A stretch of DNA of 14,174 nt from contig JADFTO010000008.1 of assembly GCA_022560215.1 (NCBI GenBank), forward strand, positions 10,227-24,400, given 5' to 3'. Shown piece by piece: positions 8,699 to 14,174 of this stretch (position 1 is the first letter of the stretch; each line of letters begins with the position of its first letter). Below the pieces are notes generated by a model. It searched no databases. It saw only the letters and a program-made list of their open reading frames with translations, and was not told the origin of the DNA. The stretch is from Pseudomonadota bacterium. GTDB taxonomy: Bacteria; Pseudomonadota; Alphaproteobacteria; Rhodospirillales; 2-02-FULL-58-16. A program made the translations under genes and the position numbers.

Positions 8699-8722
8699 CG
8701 GCGGGGAGGATCCTACCCGCCG
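8699..8722 (-). promoter_or_regulatory. Intercistronic GC-rich hairpin between binding-protein and permease genes
   Basis: CGGCGGG (8699-8705) is perfectly mirrored by CCCGCCG (8716-8722). The ten-base interval contains the palindrome AGGATCCT, so the whole element is almost one continuous palindrome. It lies between the stop of the binding-protein gene (8733) and the permease start (8685). In other importer operons such hairpins stabilise the upstream mRNA or attenuate readthrough so that binding protein is made in excess over membrane subunits. That role here is inferred. No U-run follows, so full termination is unlikely. Confidence 0.5.
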
Positions 8723-8732
8723 TAGCCCGGAT

Positions 8733-10430
8733 TCAGGCCAGCCACACCTTGTTGTAGTGATGCTCCAAAGCCACATGGGCGTATATTCCCTGAACCCGCT
8801 CGTTGGCGGAAATGAACGCCGAGCGCCAGAAGTCCTGCGATATGACGGCGTCGTCCTGAAGGATCTTTTCCAGTTTCGCCATCACCGGCCGTCGTTCGTT
8901 GGCGTCGAGAATGGCGCCCGCTTCATCCAACAGCCGGTCGAACTCCGGATTCGAGTACGCGGTCTCGTTCCAGGCGACGCCCGTCCGGTAGGCGAGGTTA
9001 AGCACCTGCACCCCGAGGGCCCGATGGGTCCATGAGGTGAAGCCGAACGGCGTCGACATCCAGCGGTCCCAATAGGTGCCGCCCGGCATGATGTTGATGG
9101 CGAGCCGGATGCCGGCGGGTTTCACCATCTCGGCCAGTACCTTGACGGTGTTCTGCTCCCAGGGCGGGTTGGCAACGCAGTCGATCTTGAGATCGATGCC
9201 GTCGGCATAGCCAGCGTCCGCCAGCAGTTTCTTGGCCAACGCGTAGTCCTGCTTCTGTTTCGGCAACTGGGCGTATTCCGGATGCACCGGTGACACGTGG
9301 TGGTCCTCGCCGGGCGCGCCCAAACCGCGATAGGCGATTTGCAGCATCCTGTCGGCATCGACACAGGCTTGAATGGCCTGGCGCAGCTTCTTGTTGTCGA
9401 AGGGCTTCTCGGTGATCCGCATGCGGGCGACCCCGGTCTGCGCCGTCACCGCCTCGTAGACCTTCATGCCGGCTAGGGTCTTGATGGTATCGAGCTGTTC
9501 CACGCTGGTCCGCATATGAACGTCGGCCTGGTCCGAAGCCAGGGCGGCGACCGCCGTCGCCGGATCGTCGCCGTGGTCGATATAGGTGATCCGGTCGAGA
9601 TACACCTCGCCGCCCCAGTAGGGGTCCTTGCGCCTCTCCAGGACGCATTTTTCACCGACCGCGAACTCCTTGAGGGTGAACGCGCCGGTGCCTACGGGAT
9701 TTTTCGAAAGATCACCGCCTTCCTCGTCGAAGCGGCGGTGGACGATGAGCGCCGGATAGTCGGACAGGCTTTCGGGTAAAGACAAGTCCGGCGTTTTGAG
9801 GTGGAAGCGGACGGTGTGGTCGTCGACTTTCTCCAGCGCCCCTTCGCTGGCGACGATGGATATCACCGGCTTGCCGTCCTTGTCCTTCTTGCCCGTATCC
9901 ACCTTGGTCGTCAGCGAACTGAACCGGCCCTGATTCGACGAACCGGTCTTGGGGTCCAGCCAGCGCGTGAAGTTGTGGATGACGTCCTCGGCGACGAAGT
10001 CGTCGCCGTTTGACCACTTGACGCCCCGGCGCAGGCGGAAGACCCATGTCTTGAGATCCTCCGACGCTTCCCAGCCTTCCGCCAGATGGGGCCTGGCTAC
10101 CCCGTCCTTGCCGATCTGCACCATGGGCTCGGTCATGTGGCGCGCCTGGTTGGCCTTTTCCGACCAGTCATACGTGGCCGGGTCGGTCATTTCCTTCACC
10201 GCCATCGAGACCCGCAGGTTGCCGCCCTTCTTCGGGGTCGCCGCCCGGGCCGCGGGAACGGCCTGGCCCCCGGCGACGACGCCGGCCATGGCGTAGGCGA
10301 CGGTGGCGGAGACGCCGAGAAGCGTCGCCGTGCGCAGAAACTCGCGGCGGTCTATGGCGCCCTTGCGCAACTGTTCCCTGAGTTCGGGAATGTAGGGATG
10401 CTCTCTCCCCCCTTGCTTCTTGGTCATCAT
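8733..10430 (-). CDS. Tat-exported family 5 solute-binding protein of a Dpp/Opp-type ABC importer
   Basis: This 565-residue periplasmic binding protein captures the solute for the importer encoded downstream. The N terminus carries a twin-arginine signal: DRREFLR (R28-R29), then a hydrophobic stretch to about residue 54 and a likely AxA-type cleavage near PAARA-AT (about 60-64). The mature part has the family 5 extracellular-binding features: the MTEPMVQIGKDG segment, WEASEDLKTWVFRLRRGVKW, GTGAFTLKEF and DPYWGGEVYLDRI. The later LRQAIQACVDADRMLQIAYRG stretch is also typical (each piece quoted in short form). Two adjacent ATGs occur. The Shine-Dalgarno GGAGG lies only two bases before the first (10430) but five before the second (10427), so initiation at 10427, one residue shorter, is likely. 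The gene leads the operon. Tat use implies folding before export. The ligand could be a peptide, opine, nickel chelate or similar, and sequence alone does not decide. Confidence 0.94.
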   Translation of the reverse strand: MMTKKQGGREHPYIPELREQLRKGAIDRREFLRTATLLGVSATVAYAMAGVVAGGQAVPAARAATPKKGGNLRVSMAVKEMTDPATYDWSEKANQARHMTEPMVQIGKDGVARPHLAEGWEASEDLKTWVFRLRRGVKWSNGDDFVAEDVIHNFTRWLDPKTGSSNQGRFSSLTTKVDTGKKDKDGKPVISIVASEGALEKVDDHTVRFHLKTPDLSLPESLSDYPALIVHRRFDEEGGDLSKNPVGTGAFTLKEFAVGEKCVLERRKDPYWGGEVYLDRITYIDHGDDPATAVAALASDQADVHMRTSVEQLDTIKTLAGMKVYEAVTAQTGVARMRITEKPFDNKKLRQAIQACVDADRMLQIAYRGLGAPGEDHHVSPVHPEYAQLPKQKQDYALAKKLLADAGYADGIDLKIDCVANPPWEQNTVKVLAEMVKPAGIRLAINIMPGGTYWDRWMSTPFGFTSWTHRALGVQVLNLAYRTGVAWNETAYSNPEFDRLLDEAGAILDANERRPVMAKLEKILQDDAVISQDFWRSAFISANERVQGIYAHVALEHHYNKVWLA

Positions 10431-10440
10431 CTCCTCCCCT
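10431..10440 (-). promoter_or_regulatory. Ribosome binding site deciding between two adjacent starts
   Basis: The minus strand reads AGGGGAGGAG directly before ATGATG. The GGAGG core is two bases from the first ATG and five from the second. Usual spacing of five to nine bases favours the second ATG at 10427-10425. Confidence 0.65.
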
Positions 10441-10734
10441 CGTGATCGACACGACTTTTCCCAGATGACTCCTCAAACCGGCCTCGATGATAGCAGGAAG
10501 TGCCGGATCATATAACAGTGGACCGAATTACGGGCCGTGTGATTGGACAGGCATCCTTGGAATGACCGCTGTTGGCCGAGGCTGTTGAAAACTCAAAGCG
10601 CGGCCGCCACGGCGCAACGATGGAATCCACGTGATCTTGATGAGTCATTCTTGCCCTATTGGGTTGCTGCGCGAACCAATCTTGCGTTCGGAAGGCACGA
10701 AAATAGTTTTTCCACATGGCGTAACCCGGGATTG
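10441..10734. other. Gene-free stretch upstream of the ABC operon, with an IS-end-like motif
   Basis: I see no convincing gene here. The operon promoter should lie in it on the minus strand. A TATCAT with TTATAT 17 bases upstream (plus-strand 10483-10516 region) is a weak candidate only. At 10578-10594 the sequence GAGGCTGTTGAAAACTC resembles the GGCTGTTGAAAA-type end seen in several insertion-sequence families, so an old IS boundary is possible. An imperfect hairpin (ATTGGGTT against AACCAAT, 10658-10680) follows. A minus-strand ORF at 10508-10717 has no recognisable family. Confidence 0.3.
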
Positions 10735-10830
10735 GATCGAGCCCGATCGATAGAGGATGCTGCTCTCCGTATATGTAGTGACGACCGGCATAGGCCGGTC
10801 CGAGTGCAACGAAAGAACAGGAGAGCAGCT
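10735..10830 (+). other. Structured leader of the IS110 remnant (candidate bridge-RNA relic)
   Basis: Three inverted repeats precede the transposase ATG: GATCG/CGATC (10735-10739, 10744-10748), GCTGCTCTCC/GGAGAGCAGC (10759-10768, 10820-10829) and, nested inside the latter, GACCGGC/GCCGGTC with a four-base loop (10783-10789, 10794-10800). The last two are perfect. In IS110-group elements the non-coding end upstream of the recombinase gene encodes a structured guide (bridge) RNA. The position and hairpin arrangement agree with a relic of one. The outer stem also hides the Shine-Dalgarno AGGAG (10819-10823), so it may instead block translation of transcripts entering from outside. Confidence 0.35.
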
Positions 10831-11198
10831 ATGGAACTCTATGTTGGTATGGACGTGTCGCTGAAGGAGGCATCGATGCCCGTCATGCCAAGGCGGCGCT
10901 GTCGATGCGAATCAACGAGAGCGACCGCAACGACGCCGTGGGCCCGGCCCGGATCATGCGGTGCGGTTGGGACAAGGAAGTCCGGGTCAAGAGGCTCTCG
11001 TGTCATGAGACCCGGGCGGTCCTGAACGGCCGCGCCTTGCTGGTGAAGATCAAGCGCGATCTGGGAAACCAGATGCGCGGTCTCTTGAAGAATCTTGGTC
11101 TGATCATCGGCAACGCGAAAGGCAAGGTTTTCAGCCGCCGAGTGGAAGAACTCGTCGCCGGGCATCCTCTCCTACAACAAGCGGTTCGCCCGCTCTAA
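10831..11198 (+). pseudogene. IS110-family transposase remnant, internal deletion and 3' truncation
   Basis: The ATG at 10831, with AGGAG seven bases upstream, encodes MELYVGMDVSLKEAS, the usual start of IS110 recombinases including the first catalytic Asp (DEDD nuclease). Around 10867-10875 the frame breaks. The next phase (codon positions matching 10905) gives IDARHAKAALSMRINESDRN, then VRVKRLSCHETRAVLNGRAL, LVKIKRDLGNQMRGLLKNLG and RRVEELVAGHPLLQQAVRPL. In intact relatives IDARHAKAALS sits about 60 residues further along, so roughly 180-190 bases were lost with a frame change. Homology stops at about 11194. The C-terminal Tnp_20 domain with the catalytic Ser is absent, as is any right end. 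The element cannot make an active recombinase. Its last bases coincide with the stop codon of the minus-strand gene that follows. Confidence 0.85.
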
Positions 11199-12727
11199 TG
11201 GCGAGAGCCGGCCAATACCTTTGCACTCTCGGAGAGTTCTCTGAAAAGGTCTTCGAATCGGTATCTGTACATTTCTTCCGGGGCATCGATGATCGAAGCT
11301 ACAGTGTCTCCGCCGACATAATCGAAACCGGCGCAGACCGCCGCCGCGGTCAGACTAAGTGAGCGCAAGCCATGGATATAGGTACGGAGCCCCAAGGCGT
11401 TGGCAGCTTCCGCGAACTCTTGCAGGACTTCGATACAATCGTCCTCGTCCATTTCCAGGCGATGGGTATCGAGGCCGACGGCAAAGATGCGCATCTCACC
11501 AAGGCGCGAAAAATTCCGTAGGCCGAGGTTCGTTTGCAGGTACACTGCCCTGGTGAAGGGCTTGATTGTCTCCACAATATCGACAAGCCGAGTGCCGGGT
11601 GTTCCATCCGGAACCTCGACAATTTCGACGATCAGCAGCCGGCGCAACTCGTCGGGAATGGTGTGCAAGACTTCGACAAGCTTGGTTCGTTGAGACAATG
11701 GCGCTCCCAGAGTCCTGAAACGCATGGGCAGACCAACGAGCACCCGGCGGTTCTTTTCCACCAGAGCCTTTAGGTCGCCGATCACCTTTTGTAGCGTCAG
11801 GATGTCGAGGTCCACGACTTCCGCGACCGTACGCCCCATGGGCAGGTCGTCGTCAATGGTGCCCTCGCTGGAAGAATCAAGCCGTACGGGCCGGCAGAAG
11901 TACGTGGAGAGTACTTCTCGCCGCACATCCCACATGGGGCGGTAAACAAAATGGATGCGGGTCGACTCCAAGGAAGAGGTCACCGTATCCGCCGACTCTG
12001 AATCCGATGGCAGCGGGTCCGGCCCGGGGCTCGAACCACGGGGCCCCTTGCTCCGCATCCGCCATTGCAAGGCTGGCGTACCGAAGTCCTGGCCCGTGTC
12101 CTGGGGGGAGCGTTCCCGCAAACGGAAGCGAGGCGCCTTGACGGCCTCGTCCGCTTGGCTTTGGATCATGTTCCGCGTAAGATTCTCGAGGTCGATGTCC
12201 TCGACCCATGTTTTCCGGTCAAGGTGAGCGACTGCCGATCCCACCTTGACGTCTTCCAGGGCAGAGTCTACGCCGACGAGACGCTTGCGTACTTCCTCGG
12301 CAATGAGAGCGCATTTGAGCTTCGCCTCATTCTGATTCAAACTACCAAACACGATAACGAAGGCCGACCCGCCCAGCTTCGCGTACAGATCCACGGGCGT
12401 CAGCCGGCGCCCAATTTCCGCATCGACCATCATTTCGACCTTGCCTGCAAGTTTGGGCCATTTGTCGCCAAGCTGTTCGCGAAACTGGCTCAAGTCGACG
12501 ACATATATTGTGCCTCCCGTCGCTACTCCCTGCCGATCAAGAACCTGTTTCACTTTATTCGCGAAGACGGCCACGTCGATTGGCCCAATACCGATATCCT
12601 TACCGCTATTCCTGGGTTCTGCCGAAGGCCTCAGTTTTTTCTCCTCACTTCCGGCGGCGCGCTGTGCGAACTGCGCCACCCTTTCCCAAAATTCCTTACG
12701 TAGCGACTTGCCAGATTTTTTTGCCAT
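11195..12727 (-). CDS. Degenerate GGDEF/EAL-like protein
   Basis: This 510-residue soluble protein has a basic N-terminal region, then a segment shaped like a GGDEF domain (about 48-170) and one shaped like an EAL domain (about 255-500). Where diguanylate cyclases have GGDEF it reads GGSAF (119-123), lacking the catalytic acidic residues. The phosphodiesterase landmarks are eroded. HFVYRPMWD (259-267) stands for the FQP-type strand, TYFCRPVR (275-282) replaces EALLR, EIVE (368-371) replaces EITE, and FDYVGGD (468-474) stands for the DYVQG-type segment. A Ser/Pro-rich linker (about 205-255) joins the halves. It probably neither makes nor breaks c-di-GMP and may act as a binding or scaffold protein. 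Base composition is lower in G+C than the ABC operon. No strong ribosome site precedes the ATG at 12727. A receiver gene lies divergently upstream. The fold assignment is by eye and moderate. Confidence 0.7.
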   Translation of the reverse strand: MAKKSGKSLRKEFWERVAQFAQRAAGSEEKKLRPSAEPRNSGKDIGIGPIDVAVFANKVKQVLDRQGVATGGTIYVVDLSQFREQLGDKWPKLAGKVEMMVDAEIGRRLTPVDLYAKLGGSAFVIVFGSLNQNEAKLKCALIAEEVRKRLVGVDSALEDVKVGSAVAHLDRKTWVEDIDLENLTRNMIQSQADEAVKAPRFRLRERSPQDTGQDFGTPALQWRMRSKGPRGSSPGPDPLPSDSESADTVTSSLESTRIHFVYRPMWDVRREVLSTYFCRPVRLDSSSEGTIDDDLPMGRTVAEVVDLDILTLQKVIGDLKALVEKNRRVLVGLPMRFRTLGAPLSQRTKLVEVLHTIPDELRRLLIVEIVEVPDGTPGTRLVDIVETIKPFTRAVYLQTNLGLRNFSRLGEMRIFAVGLDTHRLEMDEDDCIEVLQEFAEAANALGLRTYIHGLRSLSLTAAAVCAGFDYVGGDTVASIIDAPEEMYRYRFEDLFRELSESAKVLAGSRH

Positions 12728-12975
12728 GGCACCATTTCTTCAACGAGAAAGCGATCGATCCAATGTTATCGTGGGCACCTAAAGGTTTCTGGTTTCCTGG
12801 CCTGCGGGCAACAAAGCGTGTCCGATCAGCCACCTGTGTGTGTTCTCCAGGCGGGCACCCCCAAATGATGTCACAAATAATGTCAGGTGCCAATATTTGG
12901 CTGGGCGAGGGCCTGCATGGTTATGGCGCCCTGTCCATGGTATCATTGCACGAGTATCTCTGCGCGGTGGAGACG
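12728..12975. other. Divergent intergenic region
   Basis: This gap separates the degenerate GGDEF/EAL gene (leftward) from the receiver gene (rightward) and must hold the promoters of both if each is transcribed on its own. I see two direct copies of AATGTCA-like sequence around 12864-12886 (ATGATGTCACAAATAATGTC), which could be a binding site. No -35/-10 pair stands out on either strand. An open frame from 12508 runs through it into the receiver gene but shows no protein-like content. Confidence 0.3.
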
Positions 12976-13365
12976 ATGCAGACAATCCTTATCATCGACG
13001 ACGATCCCCAAGCCTGCGAAGAACTCGCGGAGTACCTGGAGAACGAGGGGTACCAGACGCTCACGGCGGCTGACGGCCAGGTCGGACTGGTGTTGTTCCG
13101 CGTACGACCGGTCGGTCTTGTCATCACGGACATGATCATGCCGAAAAAGGAGGGGATAGAGACAATTCTCGAACTCCGCAGGGAAAAACCGGACGTGAAG
13201 ATCATCGCGATCTCGGGCGGAGGGCGAACCCGCAACATGACCTACCTTGATCTTGCGAAGCGCATGGGCGCGGATCGGGTGCTGCCAAAACCCGTGGACC
13301 TGAATACCCTGGGCCAAACCATTCGGGATATCTTGCCCGATGACGACCACAACGGGGCAGTTTAG
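12976..13365 (+). CDS. Stand-alone CheY-like response regulator receiver
   Basis: This 129-residue protein is a single receiver domain with no output domain. It has the acidic cluster D8-D9-D10, phosphoacceptor D52 (LVITDMIMP), the switch residue S80 (IIAISGGG) and the invariant K105 followed by P106 (LPKPVD), so it should accept phosphate from a histidine kinase. None is encoded in the window. The ATG at 12976 follows GGAG by three bases and puts the first strand (TILIIDDD) right at the N terminus. Longer in-frame starts, back to 12508, add non-family sequence. The SGGG after strand 4 and the TYLDLAKRMGAD helix are common in short receivers of this kind from alphaproteobacteria. It could signal to the divergent GGDEF/EAL-like protein, but only gene position suggests this. 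A small ORF follows 25 bases downstream. Confidence 0.88.
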   Translation: MQTILIIDDDPQACEELAEYLENEGYQTLTAADGQVGLVLFRVRPVGLVITDMIMPKKEGIETILELRREKPDVKIIAISGGGRTRNMTYLDLAKRMGADRVLPKPVDLNTLGQTIRDILPDDDHNGAV

Positions 13366-13390
13366 GGGACCCGAAAAAGGGAACACCACG

Positions 13391-13510
13391 ATGACCTTGT
13401 GGAAAATAGTGTTGGATATCTGGTCCAAGCTGTTCAACCACGACGGGGACAGACCCGCCCGCCGCACAGCCCCTTCCCGCCTGCAGGATACTTCTGGCGG
13501 GTCGATGTAG
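13391..13510 (+). CDS. Possible 39-residue hypothetical protein
   Basis: An ATG 25 bases after the receiver stop opens a 39-residue frame ending in TAG. The first 15 residues (MTLWKIVLDIWSKLF) could form an amphipathic or membrane-associated helix, and the rest is Arg/Pro/Ser-rich and probably disordered. A weak AGGG lies about ten bases upstream. Placement suggests co-transcription with the receiver. I do not recognise a family, and it may be chance. Confidence 0.3.
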   Translation: MTLWKIVLDIWSKLFNHDGDRPARRTAPSRLQDTSGGSM

Positions 13511-13580
13511 TCGATGACGGCGGCCGCCCAAGGTCGAAGGGGCTTCCGGCATACTGCGATCATATTGTGAGGAGATGCAC

Positions 13581-14174
13581 ATGTTACAGCTAATCGGAGG
13601 ACTTGGACTATGCCTGATCCTGGTTCAGTTTTCCCAGCAGGTCGCCGCGGACCTGTCTCACGCCGTCTTTCTAGGCGAGCTTGCCCTGGATGGGAGCCTC
13701 CGTCACACCAGGGGCATCCTCCCCATGGTGGCCCTGGCCCGAGATAAAGGCCTGTCCACCGTCTTTGTTCCCGAGAGCGATAGCGCCGAGGCGGCCCTCA
13801 TCGAAGGCGTCACCATCTACCCCATCAGCTCCCTGGCGGGCCTGGTCAAGCACCTCCGGGGCGAGGCGGTGATGGTCCCCTACCAGGCCGATAGCACATC
13901 CGTCGTGACCCCGGAACCAATTGTGGTCGAGGCCGACTTCTCCCATATCAAGGGCCAGGAGCATGTTAAGCGGGCCCTGGAGGTCGCAGCGGCCGGGGCC
14001 CACAACCTCCTGATGACGGGCCCGCCGGGCAGCGGGAAAACCATGCTGGCCCGGGCACTTCAAGGCATTTTACCGGTGTTAATGGGTGGAGAGCAGTTAG
14101 AGGTTACAAAAATATATTCGGCTGTCGGCCGTATTCCACCAGAAGGTTCAATTATTAAAACACGTCCTTTTAGG
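13581..14174 (+). CDS. Chimeric or 5'-truncated ComM/YifB-like Mg-chelatase AAA+ protein, runs off the right edge
   Basis: An ATG at 13581 with GGAG six bases upstream opens a frame that stays open to the window end (198 codons). Residues 1 to about 16 (MLQLIGGLGLCLILVQ) are hydrophobic and are not the usual ComM start. From about 13629 the sequence is typical ComM interior: VFLGELALDGSLRHTRGILP, then HIKGQEHVKRALEVAAAGAH, Walker A GPPGSGKT (14019-14042) and LEVTKIYSAVGRIPPEG. ComM/YifB proteins are AAA+ helicase-like enzymes of about 500 residues that aid branch migration in natural transformation. About 90-100 N-terminal residues of the ChlI-like domain are missing here. The last ~110 bases are sharply poorer in G+C. 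Either a rearrangement fused the start of another gene to comM, or the contig end is misassembled. Confidence 0.75.
   Translation, partial: MLQLIGGLGLCLILVQFSQQVAADLSHAVFLGELALDGSLRHTRGILPMVALARDKGLSTVFVPESDSAEAALIEGVTIYPISSLAGLVKHLRGEAVMVPYQADSTSVVTPEPIVVEADFSHIKGQEHVKRALEVAAAGAHNLLMTGPPGSGKTMLARALQGILPVLMGGEQLEVTKIYSAVGRIPPEGSIIKTRPFR

Noticed and set aside
10508..10717. A 69-residue minus-strand frame near a possible IS end
   Set aside because: No recognisable domain or ribosome site. It may include decayed IS sequence, but not enough to name.
12508..12975. N-terminal extension of the receiver gene
   Set aside because: The extra 156 codons cross the divergent intergenic region and antisense coding sequence. 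Receiver domains start right at the ILIIDDD strand, as the ATG at 12976 does.
13671..14063. A 130-residue minus-strand frame opposite comM
   Set aside because: It is antisense to clear ComM homology including the Walker A motif.
1..14174. CRISPR array, tRNA, rRNA or prophage genes
   Set aside because: No regularly spaced repeats, cloverleaf-like segments, rRNA stretches or phage structural genes were seen on either strand.

Overview
The window is GC-rich DNA (mostly well above 60% G+C by eye) with a proteobacterial gene style. The closest fit is an alphaproteobacterium of the Rhodospirillales type. This rests on the paired DUF4159 and vWA/glutamine-amidotransferase-like membrane proteins, the Tat-exported solute-binding protein and the codon use. 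The taxonomic call is an inference, since no marker gene is present.

Layout. (1) 2-4488, plus strand: two translationally coupled genes (ATGA overlap) for large membrane-anchored proteins, a DUF4159 protein cut off by the left edge and a vWA-like protein. Such pairs usually follow a MoxR ATPase and a DUF58 gene, which would lie left of the window. (2) 4489-4743: a convergent intergenic stretch with three inverted repeats that may act as terminators. (3) 10430-4744, minus strand: a complete peptide/nickel-type (Dpp/Opp-like) ABC importer operon, reading from right to left: Tat-exported solute-binding protein, DppB-like permease, DppC-like permease, and one polypeptide carrying both ATPase domains. 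Spacing is tight after the first gene. A GC-rich hairpin separates the binding-protein gene from the first permease gene. (4) 10431-11198: an accessory scar holding a decayed IS110-family transposase with an internal frameshifting deletion and a missing 3' half. It is preceded by a leader with nested inverted repeats. (5) 11195-12727, minus strand: a protein with the outline of a GGDEF-EAL protein but with both signature motifs lost. (6) 12976-13365, plus strand: a stand-alone CheY-like receiver, transcribed away from the degenerate GGDEF/EAL gene, followed by a possible 39-residue ORF. (7) 13581-14174: an ORF whose first ~16 residues are unrelated to the rest. The remainder is the interior of a ComM/YifB Mg-chelatase-like AAA+ protein that runs off the right edge. 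Base composition drops from about 73% to about 37% G+C within it.

Functionally, the importer would capture an oligopeptide-like or related solute in the periplasm and move it through the two permeases using the fused ATPase. The receiver and the degenerate GGDEF/EAL protein could form a small signalling pair, but only their divergent placement suggests this. No wholly new system is evident. The parts most worth a second look are the right-hand comM chimera, the structured leader of the IS110 remnant, the degenerate GGDEF/EAL protein and the hairpin inside the ABC operon.
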